Shown here one piece after another: positions 23,832 to 35,068 of a stretch of 64,000 nt of DNA. Position numbers and translations under genes: made by a program. This stretch comes from Trichaptum fuscoviolaceum. Lineage: Eukaryota; Basidiomycota; Agaricomycetes; Hymenochaetales; Trichaptaceae. The stretch's first letter is position 1. Every line of letters starts with the position of its first letter. The stretch is from positions 1,798,001 to 1,862,000 of the forward strand of contig CAJSYZ010000005.1 of NCBI GenBank assembly GCA_910574455.1, read 5' to 3'. The notes under the pieces were generated by a model. The model was not told the origin of the DNA. It made no database searches and was given only the letters and a program-made list of their open reading frames with translations.

Positions 23832-25441
23832 ATGCCATATACTGACCTTGTTCCTTCCGTGCCTTCAGATCGCCCATCACATTCTGAGCAAGAGGCAGGC
23901 TCGCGGACGGGCCGTCCGTCTCATCCTCCTCGGCAGTCTAGTTATAGCAAGCGTCACGCCTCATTTGATACACCCCGCGAAGTACCTTTCTCCTCTCAAC
24001 CATCGTCGTTGCGTTTGCAACCATCCCTCAGTCCTTCGAATTCCCGACGCACTTCGTTTTCACGGAGTTCTTCTTGCTCAACAGTCACTCCCTTCTCAGG
24101 ACTGCAGTTGAGTCCAACGAACACGCAGGCCACCCTGCCCTTCGGATCCAACCCGTTGCAGCAGGATCATGGTAAACTAGCCGCAACATTAGGTCAGAAC
24201 AGTGCAGACGTAGGCGGGTTTCCTTCACCAACGAGTACGGCAGACGGCCCATTCCCTTCCACGGGCGGGATGACGTACAACCATAGCCCAGAAGCCAACG
24301 CTTCGTCAGGTGGTAGGAATACATCCGGTGCTGGGCCAAATTACTCTCAACAGAACTCGGGTGGTTGGGATACTGAACAACTTCGACCCCAGCTACTCTC
24401 GCTGTCGAGACGGAAGAGTCGGGATCTGGTCCCTCAGTCGGATAGGAATGAGGCAGCGAAGGCTCACAACTCACCCTACATGACTGATAACCGCGGGGCG
24501 GGTGAAGACCATAGCTTGAACGCATCTTCATCGAGTCTCCCATTGCCATCACAGACGCCGGTTACCCTTCTTTCCAGCCCAGCATCCTCTCATCAAGGAA
24601 CTCGTCTAGCGCGGGTCGTAGAGCAAGTGCAACTGGATTTCAGTGCCGCAGCAAATGGCTCCCGTTCGGGCTCAGACTCTGATTCGCCTTTCTCAAATCC
24701 ACCTGTTTCGCCTGATGAAATGGCAAATAGCAGACGATATTCTTCGCCGCGCCTAAACGACCCAGTGTCTCTGTTCGAATCCACGGACAAGAACAGTCGT
24801 AGCTACACACGACTATCAACGTCCACGACCGGATCTACGTCCACATCTGTCTCTACCTCCTCGCGAAGTAGCACCGCAAGTTCGTGTATATCACCACCAA
24901 CTCCCCCGCAAGTGCACACCCCTCCAGCCCAGTTTGATGGAGCTGGCTACTTCCAAAAAGAGGGGCCGTCAGACTCAAAGGAGGAGAATCGGAAAAGCGC
25001 CCCTTACGAGCCGTTCTTGAGTCATGCGCCCCCACCAGCGGATGCACATATTCATGTAGAGTCTACGGATCAAGAATATAGACTCATAGTGAAGTTACCG
25101 GGATATAAGAGGGATGCCATGTACGTGTTCCCCTCACTATTTCATGTGTTTGAAATTGATTTGTGTTCATTCCAGCATGCTCACAACACGTCGCCGTCGT
25201 GTTTTACATATTGCGGCTGACAAGTGGGAGGCAGGCGGAGGTACGAAGTCTGGACCTTGTGTTTTCTTGGGTGATTATTGACGTATAATTTGATTTAGGA
25301 CATTTTGAACGCCGTATATCTTTTGGATACGATGCGGATCTATCGCATGTTCGAGCTGAGTTCGACGGCGATCATCTCCGGGTTATCGTTCCCAGGAAAC
25401 ACTTTCCGGCCAGCTGGTTTGGATACTCAACATCCGATTGA
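23832..25441 (+). CDS. HSP20/alpha-crystallin-domain protein with long disordered N-terminus
   Basis: Three exons (23832-25120, 25176-25240, 25299-25441) join in frame to 498 residues. About the first 400 residues are Ser/Pro/Thr-rich and low in hydrophobics (for example RLSTSTTGSTSTSVSTSSRS). The last 95 residues form the alpha-crystallin fold: DAHIHVESTDQEYRLIVKLP, GYKRDAIMLTTRRRRVLHIA, ERRISFGYDADLSHVRAEF and DGDHLRVIVPRK, where the D.L.V.V.P.K ending is the family hallmark. Ordinary small heat-shock proteins are 150-220 residues, so this is a regulatory-looking variant known from basidiomycetes. The start is the first ATG of the open frame (MPYTDLVPSVPSDRP). Confidence 0.87.
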
Positions 25442-26386
25442 TGATTGATTTGTCTGCATGGATTCTCCAGATAAACCGTAATTATTGTCGACACTTACTT
25501 TGCATATTCCTCTTAATCGCCCCGTCGTTCATCTTCCTCGCATCTGGCTGCATTGGACTAAATGACGCAAAACCCACTTTACATCATCCAACATTTTAAC
25601 CCAATTCTCCCCTCTCAGAGATTGACTTCCGTAGTCTGTCCCTCACATCCGTAAACTCGCTCCTCGTCCACCCGGGAATCATCACGATTACGACTCAACA
25701 CTGTATTATCATCAGTTTATTTGACTCGCTCGCTCATCCTTGCATCGCTTATGCTTTTGCTGCCATCAAGTCCTTCGCTCCCTCGTCCCTTTCACTTACT
25801 TACTTACTATCCTCTTCCCCTATCTGTAGCGGACTTTCCTTCTTTCCTTTCTCTTTGCCCTGTCCTCTTTCCTCATTTATACTTCAAATGCAATTGTAAG
25901 TAGACAACTAATGATCTTAACTTCAAGTCCTCTCTTTCGTCTTTCTTATCAAAACATCCCTCCACATATGTGATGAATATACTGCCTGCATATAGTTACT
26001 ATTCATGTCGTTATTCGTTACTTTTCGTGGATCCCACTTAGTCGCTCTGCCTCCGGATTGCAGTTCCATTTATCGTCTCTGGCTGTGTAAGCTCCGTCCT
26101 GCATCTTGAATGACTGTTATATACCTACCTTTGTATCCTTGAATATAAATTATCCCGTCGCCTGGAAGAGTACTATGAATACAGTTGTGAGCGACAACTA
26201 AAAGCGTAACAGAAGCTATGCGCAGCATTTCACATTTCGGGAAATCAGATCCAGCGTTGTTAGCCATTGCAATTTGCCATTGCCTCTTCTTTACTTTTTA
26301 CCACCATCAACTCGCAACAATTGCACCTTGCAATATGAGTCTACTACACGTTCTGCGATTTCGGTAGCTTTACAGCTTCAACTTGA
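25442..26386. other. Intergenic, pyrimidine-rich stretch
   Basis: Between about 25600 and 25900 the plus strand is strongly rich in C and T (clusters such as CTTTCCTTCTTTCC). It likely contains the HSP20 3' UTR and the promoter of the AFG1-type gene. No gene supported. Confidence 0.4.
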
Positions 26387-28751
26387 ATGCGTGCTGCTGC
26401 TGCGAAGTGGGCGTGTTGCCTGCTTCGCCAATTCCCTTCCACACGCAGCACCTTGCCATCTCTGATACCTGCCTCAATATGCATGCACCAATATCCCTAC
26501 TCCACCAAATCTTCCGAGGAAAATGTACTCTCAACTCAACAACAAAATGAACAATCGAGATCACGACATCGGCTACCTCAGCAAACAGATCTCTTGGACA
26601 TTTACCGGGGTCTGGTCATTACCGGACGGATTCAATACGATGAAGACCAGATTCGCGTCATAATGGAGGTCCGTCCATACAGTCGTTCGTCGTTTGACTG
26701 ATTGTTAAGTAAAGTTTTGCAGCTCCGAAGACTCCAAAAGACATTTCAAGCCTACTCTCCACCTGCTTTTGCGTCACAGTACTATTTGTCTCAAGAAAAA
26801 GGACGACCTTCACGGGACACTTCAGAAAGTAAGAAAGAGAATAAACCTTGGTATAGCGCCTCATCCACGGAAGGAAGCGTCAAGAACATACATGCGATCA
26901 TGAAGACACGCAGTCTCTCCGAGGAATTGGCTATCCTACGTACCCCGAAGGTGCTTCAATCGTCCTATACAGTCCTTGAGAGATCCCAATCGATAGATCT
27001 TATTTCTGCAGGGTCTCTTGCTCATTGGGCCGCCTGGCTGCGGGAAGAGCTTCCTCATTGACCTATGGTTGTCAACTATACCTACACCCTACAAAGTCAG
27101 GAAACACTACAACGAGCTTGTGCTTGAGATCTATCGCGGTGTATGGGAAGAATCAAAGATACGAACTGCTCGTTTACATGCTTTTCCTATTGCAAGAGAT
27201 GAAGACAGTACGGAGATACCCTGGACAAGGTCTCTCCGAGATAGATGGCGGAATCTGCTCAAGTCTACCTCGTTCTCTTCTTCAGAGAGTCTTAAAGTTT
27301 CGAGGACATATTTTTCCCATCCAACCGATCCGCCAATCTCGTTCGTCATTGCTCACCGTCTCATTCTTCAGCACTGGCTCTTAGTATTCGATGAACTGCA
27401 GCTTCTTGATGTCTCCAGTGCCGGTCTCCTGTCTGACGTTCTCTCTTGGTTCTGGAGAATGGGGGGCGTCGTGATTGCGACATCGAACAAGGTGCCGGAC
27501 GATCTGTATAGGAACGGCGTGCAGAGGGAGCGGCTTGAGCCATTCGTAGAAGCGCTCAAAGCTCGGTGCCCGGTTCTCGTCATGCGTGGAGAGAAAGATT
27601 GGCGAAGAAAGAGGCAAGACGTCGATAAAGCTTCTACTTGGTTTACTTTCAGCCATGAAGATGAATTCGAGCAGGCTGTCGCGAAAGTGACTGTCGACAG
27701 AACCAGTATGCCATTCATTATTCATATGCCGACCTTGTGTTTCTATCCTGACTTCGACTTAGCATCTACCAAAAGCTTTAATGTCTTTGGTCGTCAACTC
27801 ATAGTGCCTTGGTCTTCTGGTGAGGCATGCAAATTTACATTTGCGCAACTTTGTGAAGAGGTCAGAATGCATATGAAGTCAGACAATGCATGGAGCTCAT
27901 AAGATTCGATTAGTCCCTCGGCCCTGCTGACTATTTGACAATTGCATCTAATTACAAGACTGTCATAATCACAGACATACCCGTTCTCTTGGTCTCAGCT
28001 AAGAACCAAAGCCGGCGCTTCATCTCACTCATCGATGCATTGTATGAGGCGAGATGTCGAGTAATTGCTCTAGCCGAGAGTGAGCCAGACGGTCTATTTT
28101 TCCCGGACGCGGTTCAGTTAGGCTCAGCGCAGGATGCCAACACCATGCACCAGGATCAATTCATGGCCGAGGCGATCTCGGAGGCACATGAAACCTTCAG
28201 ACCGAATGTTCTGTCGTACGAAAATGCACCAGAACTACCGGCTGCTTCACCTCTGTCCCTTGATTCGCTCTCAATCTTCTCTGGTAAGTATCCATTCATC
28301 CGGTGAGACTAATGATGTTTATATTGGCTTAGGCGAGGAAGAGCGGTTTGCATATCGACGAGCGCTTTCGCGCCTCATCGAAATGACAAGCATGGAATAC
28401 GCCGAGATAGAGAGATGGAACCCTCTCGCACCTAAGATACGAAAGTGGGAAAGCGATCTCCCAGTGACCAAATCTACTCCTACGTCCGTAGCGGGTCAGG
28501 CGAGGCAAAGGCAAGAAGGACTTCAGGAGGGCGATTTCGCAAGCGAGGCTGCCTTTGAGTCTGACGCACTCGCTCACAGAATTGCGAAGGCACGGCCCAG
28601 TGCCCCTCGCCTCAAAGAGGACCACATCTGGGGTGTGCGAGAGGATTGGGGACCTAAAGCCGGTACGTGGGGAAGGGGGGCGAAGGTACATCGGAATGAT
28701 AGGAGACCGGAGGGCGACGATCATGACGCAGATGCGGACGCTAAGAAGTGA
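26387..28751 (+). CDS. AFG1/LACE1-type mitochondrial AAA+ ATPase
   Basis: Mitochondrial inner-membrane ATPase involved in protein quality control. Five exons (26387-26668, 26723-26950, 27012-27860, 27914-28283, 28333-28751) join in frame to 715 residues. The start MRAAAAKWACCLLRQFPSTR is a basic mitochondrial presequence. Domain landmarks: DIYRGLVITGRIQYDEDQIR, then Walker A GLLLIGPPGCGKS (split by intron 2 just before it), Walker B LLVFDELQLLDVSSAGLLSD, sensor region GGVVIATSNKVPDDLYRNG, and the family tail FNVFGRQLIVPW, FISLIDALYE and IALAESEPDGLFF. It is longer than yeast AFG1 (about 510), mostly by linkers and an acidic tail (GDDHDADADAKK). The usual FDEF of the Walker B is FDEL here. A decayed copy lies at 54.7 kb. 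Confidence 0.92.
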
Positions 28752-29174
28752 ACTTAACTGACCTCAAACGTATACTATCATTATGCACCATTCGTCTTGT
28801 AGGTTACAGATAGCAGCGTAGCGTGCAGGTTGTAAGGTCGCGACTACTAAATATTTTATATCTATCAACTTGTCCAGTAAGTTACGAGTAATCAATATAT
28901 GAATAAGATTGAAAAGCTTTAGACTAAGAAGAGTGATGCGAATTCAATTCAAGGGTCTATGCTTAGAGTGCATAGAAGCTAGTTGTTGAGGTTCTTTAAG
29001 TTGGCGTTACTCTTTTCCTAACTTGTCCTCTCGTCTTCAAGTTGTCTCGTGGCTTCGTGCGCGGGCCAGTGGCAGTCTTCTTATACCACCAGCTGCTCTG
29101 TTTCCCACTCTTTCTTAATATCGGCTTGTCGACTTCACCACCGTTCTTTTACTGTTTAGCGTCGAATTTTGGAC
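28752..29174. other. Intergenic region between AFG1-type gene and TPR1
   Basis: Contains the AFG1 3' UTR and the TPR1 promoter. A C/T-rich stretch (29020-29160) precedes the TPR1 start. No other gene. Confidence 0.45.
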
Positions 29175-30236
29175 ATGCCACCAGCGCGCAACGCAGATTA
29201 TTACAGGACTCAAAATGCACGGGCACTTGCACACAAAACTGCATCCGACCGATTGGATAAGATGGGGGACCAAACATCAGCGCTCGCTGAGATTGAGAAA
29301 GCAGTCAAGATATTCAGAGAGACGTCTGCGGTAGAGCCCATGTCCATCAAAGGACTCGCGGTGACATTGAGGAATATGGCTCGTTTACTTCGTGCGGAAG
29401 GGAGAGGGAAAGAGGCGGTCGATGCGATACAGGAATCTGTGGATATATACAAAGTGGAGGCAGAGAAAGATCCAGAGAAGATCAACCCGCCCTACTCAAT
29501 CGCTCTGTGCGACTTGGCACTTCACGTTGCTGAAACATTCCCAGAGCAAAAGGAGCGCGCTCTCGCCGCTGGACAGGAAGCGGTGTCCGTTATCAGACAA
29601 ATGGCTGCAGCGGATCCGAAGGAGTACAATCAAGACCTTGCTCTGGCTCTGAACAACTTGGCTAATCGCTACAATGCGGTGGCGGACCATGAAAATGCAA
29701 TCACCAGTATCACTGAATCACTGGCGCTGTACGAAAAACTCGCAAGTGCCAATCCAGCTGAATTCAGGTTCAAGGTCGCAGATGGCTATTTCAATCTGTC
29801 TGCGCATCTTCACTGCGCAGGGAGGAACGAGGAATCCCTCACTGCGATCCAGAAGGCGACGGATATGCATCGAAGATTGGCTGCTGTGAATCCAGCCTTT
29901 AGGAAAGACCTCTCGCTGTCGTTGAACATGCTCTCTCGCAGCCTGGAGGAGGTGGGAAGGACGGCCGACTCGCGCACTGCGCTCAAGGAGGCACGGAAAA
30001 TCGACGAAGAGCTAGCTGCTGAGAACCCATTTATGTCTGATCCCAGGCATGGTGAGTCTTTGCGAGATATCGCACTTACACTCAACGGAGAAGGCACGGG
30101 GAACCAGAAGGAGGACGCGCTCCGTGCGATCAAGGAGATGGTGCAGTTATACACGCAACTGTTTAAACAGGACCCAGATACATTCCGGCCACACCTCGAT
30201 AGGTCACTCAAGGCTCTCAAACAAGTGATGCTCTAG
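29175..30236 (+). CDS. TPR-only protein, paralog 1
   Basis: A single-exon gene of 353 residues made entirely of tetratricopeptide-like helical pairs of about 42-48 residues. Repeats are easy to see: GDQTSALAEIEKAVKIFRE, GRGKEAVDAIQESVDIYKVE, DLALALNNLANRYNAV, HENAITSITESLALYEKLAS, RNEESLTAIQKATDMHRRLA, RTADSRTALKEARKIDEELA. This is the type of TPR array that forms the C-terminal sensor half of fungal NLR-like (NACHT-TPR) proteins, but no NTPase or effector domain is attached here. The start MPPARNADYYRTQNARAL is shared with paralog 3 (MLPEPNRHSDHYKSQI). It ends FRPHLDRSLKALKQVML. Likely a protein-binding scaffold; partner unknown. Confidence 0.85.
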   Translation: MPPARNADYYRTQNARALAHKTASDRLDKMGDQTSALAEIEKAVKIFRETSAVEPMSIKGLAVTLRNMARLLRAEGRGKEAVDAIQESVDIYKVEAEKDPEKINPPYSIALCDLALHVAETFPEQKERALAAGQEAVSVIRQMAAADPKEYNQDLALALNNLANRYNAVADHENAITSITESLALYEKLASANPAEFRFKVADGYFNLSAHLHCAGRNEESLTAIQKATDMHRRLAAVNPAFRKDLSLSLNMLSRSLEEVGRTADSRTALKEARKIDEELAAENPFMSDPRHGESLRDIALTLNGEGTGNQKEDALRAIKEMVQLYTQLFKQDPDTFRPHLDRSLKALKQVML

Positions 30237-30499
30237 ACATTTTGACGACTGTGTTTGGAGACGTCTCGGTATTGACTTCTAATTACACAACCTCTAAGTG
30301 GCTCTCACCCCGCCTTTCCAGCTGCTTCATGTATTTGTACTTTCATTTTCCCTTCACGCATGTATTTTGAGCTGCTATATTGACTGTACATATATTTTCT
30401 GGATGAGAAAAGTATATTTATGAAATGAATTCACATAGAGCTGCTATTCAGAAATCTCGTTCGCACGTTACTCCCGCGAGCGAACTGCAAGCCACTAAA

Positions 30500-32600
30500 C
30501 CGTCAAAGCTGGTCCCGACTGAATTCTATTGCAGACCAGAGGTCCAAGCGCAAATCCGTGCTCCACTTGCCAGCCGCCTCTATCGCAATCCTTAGTGCAT
30601 AAAAGGCGCTGCTCGACCGTTGTCTCTCCTCAGTAGCTACCACCACCATCTCTCCCTCGATTTCAAGGGGGCGTCCTCCATCCCAGGTAACGCCCACCCG
30701 CGACCTCGTCATCGAGCGGTGAGTTAGAGGTGGGACTCTCCTGCAGCAATGACGCGCGCACACTCGTGCCGCCGGCCCTCCACCCCAGAGCCTCGGGGCG
30801 GGGGGCTGCCACCGGGTGTGCTGAGACGCTGAGCTACAGCCCGAGTACCTGTCAGCTCGAACACAGCGGGTGGGATACACACGTCGGAGTCTCCAGTGCT
30901 CCCCCGGTTCAGCGTCGGACGGTAAGTGGGCACGGGTGGCTGAGAGGTACCGCTCGGTCTCTCGTTCCTGCTTGCTCTCCGGCGCAGACCCCGACGATCG
31001 TGGACCCGCTGTTCTGTTTGAGCTGACTAGGCTAGTCGACGGGGGAGCGGCTAGCCCTTTCTGTTTATACCAAGTTCTCCCGGCCTGAGCAGCTCCTGTG
31101 TTTGCGGTGTCTGGTGAGTGCCCTCAGTCGTCCCTGAGTAGTCTCCTCTGTCGTTGGTGAGTACCTTGCGATGACTCTCACATATTCGACCGTGCTGACT
31201 ATCGTCCTTAACTGCTTTAATGCCCACCAGCTGGATGGTCCTGAAAGGGTTTCTCATTCCGTGGAGTGAAGGTACGAGCTTTTTATCGTCACTCAGGTCG
31301 TTAAGATGCTGAGAAGGGTCTGCGTTCTATGTTTTGTGTATGGCGTCGAGGGCGAAGAAAGTAAGTCAATGTATACTTGGTTTGATGGACGTCGTGCTGA
31401 AATCCTTCCACATAGCCACTTTCCAGGCAAATTCCACTTGGTATTCAGGGAACAAAGGTGCGCGCTTTCCAACGTCACTCGGGTCGTCCAGAAGCTGAAG
31501 AGGACCTCGCTTTTTCTTTTTGTGTTTGTGTCGGAGGACGAACTGATTGGTACTGTACTGATCAGGATGGCTCCCGAAGGAAACAAAGGTGCGCGCTTTC
31601 CAACGTCACTCGGGTCGTCCAGAAACTGAAGAGGACCTCGCATTGTCTTTTTGTGTTTGTGACGGAGGTCAATCAGCAGGGAACTGCATCTTTAAGCTCT
31701 GCCAGACTGTTGTGAACATAAGTGAGTTCAAATTCTGCTCGCAACTCGTCTAGAGGCTGAGAATACGTACCGACTTTGCTTTTGCGGTGTTGTTCGGTCG
31801 GGTGGAATACGAGGAGCGCACTTTCCCTTCCTGTCCGTTGCTTCTTTCGGCGGAAGAGGACTTCGTTAGACAAAGGTTTATTACGACGTCCGACGCGAAT
31901 AGAAGAGGATGCTAGCTGCTGATGTTTTTGACGTAACTGGAGAGTTCCTATGAGGTGGCTCTTTGACATATAGTCGTTCGTGCACGGCTAAGTGATTCAG
32001 AGTGATATCGTTGAGCGTCGAGCTCGTCCTCTCGTACGGCCATTATGTTAGTATAGAAGAAAGCCCCATTTATATCATGGCTCCATGACGTGTCCGTGTA
32101 CCGTGTATGTCCCTTGTGTGTATACCACAGAAAGTACTATGATGATGGAATCGACTTGAATAATAGATAGTTAAGTGTTATCTTCGCCTATATACACATA
32201 GATAACATACGCACGAAAGAAAGTCCTCCTTAGACCCTTCTAAGACAAGATACTGAACCTCGTATTAGAGCACCGTATTCGAAGGCACAGAGAAAAAGCT
32301 CCAACCATCCGGAAGGTGTACCATCGGATGCATTTAGATTCCAGATGATAGTTATAGCTGAATGCTCCCTCTCCTCCCGTATCTTCATGTCTCCCGACCC
32401 TTTCCGCTTCTCCTCTGCATTTGAGACAAATAAGTGGACATTTCCGTCCATGACACACGAGCAAGAAGAGCGACTTCTATCATCGCTAATGTTGAAGAGG
32501 ATTGCGTACAGTCACCGAAAGCCAATCCACGCGGTAGTATCGACTGAGTCCAGGGACTCCAGACTTCTCTAAGATCTTTAACCCTCCTCACCCTCTTGAA
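30500..32600. repeat. Post-TPR repeat cassette, copy 1
   Basis: About 2 kb of mostly non-coding sequence that follows TPR1 and recurs after TPR2 (52.0-54.5 kb) and TPR3 (57.3-59.6 kb). Landmarks shared by the copies: a TATA-like CATAAAAGG (30598-30606), a C/T tract, a GC-rich block around ATGACGCGCGCACACTCG (from 30750), and a module starting GTGCGCGCTTTCCAACGTC that is present twice here (31458 and 31589). A possible short coding exon beginning at the ATG of the GC block is frameshifted in this copy relative to copies 2 and 3 (a T is missing in GTGCTGAGACG). It looks like a transcribed unit with intron-like GT..AG pieces, but I cannot assign a product. Confidence 0.55.
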
Positions 32601-33298
32601 AGGTAATATGAATTATGAAGAACGTCAAGAAAGATTTGGAGTCCGCAATAATAAAGAAAGACTGACCGGGCTCCTGAGCATTAAGTTGAATGGATATCTA
32701 TTCCTCCCTGACGACAACGGCTGATGATGACCAGGAGTACAGTGCGTTTTCATTACATTCCGACGCAGACATTCTGCTGGTGCCTTTTTTCGTCGGAATG
32801 AATGGATCCGAAACCACTCTCCAGAGTCCAATGTATTCGCCAAAGTCTTCACTGGACAACCTATGCTTCGCAAGCCAGCGCATTCGAGATAACACCCTTC
32901 CTTGAATATAGTACATATTTGCGCCGCCTGTTTTGCGATCGATGGTTCAGGAGGTCATGAGTGAGAGGATTCATGAATGTGAGGGGGAACAAGTCTAACG
33001 TTGGCTCTGGCTCTGGCAGTGACTGTAACTCACAAAGTTGAACTTGAATTTGAAATGTTATTGCTAGCTTTATTCCGTTCGTCCACTATCTCTGTTGTCT
33101 GCTGGTAAAAATCGCATGATAAGCCCGTCGCAACCTCTGCGTTTGTTATCCTTACTAGAACTTTCATGTTGAAGCGCACCAACTTGAACTCGAGTTCTTT
33201 TCGGCTGTCATCCTGACACTGGCACAGCGAACGACTCCGTGACTTCCTCTGGCTTTTGCTACTCTCTCGCCTCGACTTTCCTCCTCTCAATTCTCATC
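32601..33298. other. Intergenic region upstream of TPR2
   Basis: No recognisable gene. It should contain the TPR2 promoter; the stretch near 33000-33060 resembles the sequence upstream of TPR3 (near 55900). No AFG1 remnant was recognised here, unlike before TPR3. Confidence 0.35.
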
Positions 33299-34310
33299 AT
33301 GCTGCCGCCTCGTTCCTATAAAGCTCTCATAGACCGTGCAGCTCACTTCAATGATGTTTCCAACCAATTAATCGACTCCGGTGATCGACAGGGCGCTCTC
33401 GCTGCGATCAAGAAATCCTCAGATCTCTTCAGGGAAGCGGTTGCGTTGATACCAGACGTTGCCGAACGAGGTCTTGGTATGACTCTGAGTAAAATGGCTC
33501 GCTATCTGCGTGATGAAGGGAGGGCGAAAGAGGCTGTCGATGCAATGCAAGAAGTGGTGGACGTATACAGGATACAAGCTGAGAAAGAGCCCGAGGAACT
33601 CATCCCCGAGCTTGCAGATGCTCTGTGTAACTTGTCTAATCATATCTCTGGGGCATATCCAGGTCAGAAGGAGCGTTCCTTTGCAACTTGCCAGGAATCG
33701 GTCTCACTCTTTAGAGGACTGGTAGCGAAGGAGCCAAAGAAATACAACCAAGACCTTGCTCTGGTTCTGCAGAACTTCTCGGGCTGTTATCTTGTGAAAG
33801 GAGACGGGGAGAACGCGATAGCTGCAGCTACAGAATCCCTGGATATATACAAAGAGCTCGCCAAGACCAGTCCAACTGCTTTCAATCACAAGGTTGCGGA
33901 TGGCCTATTTAATCTGTCGACTTATTTAGCGTGGGTAGGAAGGAAGGAGGAAGGTTTGGCTGCGATAGAGGAAGCGACGGACATGCACGGAGCCATGGCT
34001 ATTGTGAACCCAGACATCTTCAACGAAGATCTTGCACTGTCGCTGCGCATGCTCTCCGCTCGTCTGTCAGATCTGGGAAGAACCGACGACGTGCTCGTTG
34101 CACAACAGGAACGGGTAGAGATCGAGCGAAAGCTGGCTTCTATAAACCCAACCAAGTTCGATTCAAAACTTGCGGAGGCTTTACAAGCTCTTGCCATCTC
34201 GCTCGGCAACAAAAGCGGAGGGGAGGAAGGCGCACGGATTGCGATCAATGAAGTAGTGGAGATCTATAAGCGGTTGCACAAGCAAGAGCCAGTGAAGCAG
34301 GCACCTCAGC
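33299..34310 (+). pseudogene. TPR-only protein, paralog 2, broken by a transposon (5' part)
   Basis: Same family as paralogs 1 and 3. Reads MLPPRSYKALIDRAAHFNDV, then TPR pairs such as GDRQGALAAIKKSSDLFREA, GRAKEAVDAMQEVVDVYRIQ, DLALVLQNFSGCYLVKGDGE, ENAIAAATESLDIYKELAKT and RKEEGLAAIEEATDMHGAMA. Near the end, at HKQEPVKQAPQL, the frame runs into the terminal inverted repeat of the 17.6 kb transposon and continues through it (ISCIVICHYSVSDSF...) to a TAA near 34430. The true last 25 or so residues are therefore lost. A piece of a TPR gene 3' end lies on the far side of the transposon (51921-52026). A truncated but stable product is possible because most repeats are intact. Confidence 0.85.
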
Positions 34311-34382
34311 TCATAAGTTGTATCGTAATCTGTCATTACAGTGTATCCGATTCATTTCCTTATTTGGACTTGTATCCGATTC
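34307..34382 (+). repeat. Left terminal inverted repeat of the KDZ element
   Basis: 76 bases identical, in inverse, to 51845-51920. Begins CAGCTCATAAGTTGTATCG and ends GTATCCGATTC. Contains two GTATCCGATTC motifs. Confidence 0.93.
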
Positions 34383-34432
34383 ACACATACGATGCATTTC
34401 CATATAAAGAGATTTATTATGTCAGGTTATGA

Positions 34433-34845
34433 CATAGTTTAGTATTTACAGAACGAATTGGATTGCGTTATACATCAGTAGTCGTGAGAATTATAAGACA
34501 AAAGAGACAGAGTCGTGTCGTAAGGTAGATCATAAAAGTAAAAGGTAAAAAGGATTACTATTAGCTTAAGTTAACAACAATGTCATTAGAGGCACGAACG
34601 TTATATGTCCAAATAGAGAGTTATTGCATGAAGATAACTATAAGTCGTACTTGATTCAGTAATAGTACAGTAAGATACAGACCAGGGACTCACGAAAATA
34701 TGAGACAGAGGACAGGCTCGACTTGCAGCGGGTATCTAACTTGTATCGGACACTTGTAAGGAAACAAGCATATGGACTTGGAAAAGAATAAGACTAGATA
34801 CTTACAAGTGATGTCGAAGCTCATCATTGACCATGAGATGAGTTC
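34433..34845. other. AT-rich subterminal spacer of the KDZ element
   Basis: No gene seen; AT-rich sequence between the left terminal repeat and the subterminal array. Confidence 0.4.
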
Positions 34846-35068
34846 GATACCAAGTGCATCGTATACCAAGTGAATCGGATACCAAGTGCATCGTATACCA
34901 AGTGAATCCAGGTGCATCGTATACCACGTGAATCGGATACCAGGTGCAACAGATACCAAGTGAATCGGATACCAGGTGCAACGGATACCAACGGAATCGT
35001 ATGCTAGATGCAACGGATACCAACGGAATCGTATGCTAGATGCATCGGATACCAGGTGCATCGGACAC
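34846..35068. repeat. Subterminal array of 16 bp repeats
   Basis: About 13-15 tandem variants of a 16 bp unit, of the type GATACCAAGTGCATCG / TATACCAAGTGAATCG, drifting to GATACCAACGGAATCG near the right end. The array stops exactly where the transposase coding region ends (stop codon 35069-35071). Repeats next to the termini are common binding sites for transposases. Confidence 0.8.

Noticed and set aside
34299..34310. Eight-base target-site duplication at the KDZ element ends, as reported for some relatives.
   Set aside because: None of the possible boundary choices gives identical 8-mers on both sides; only the palindromic AGCT repeats.
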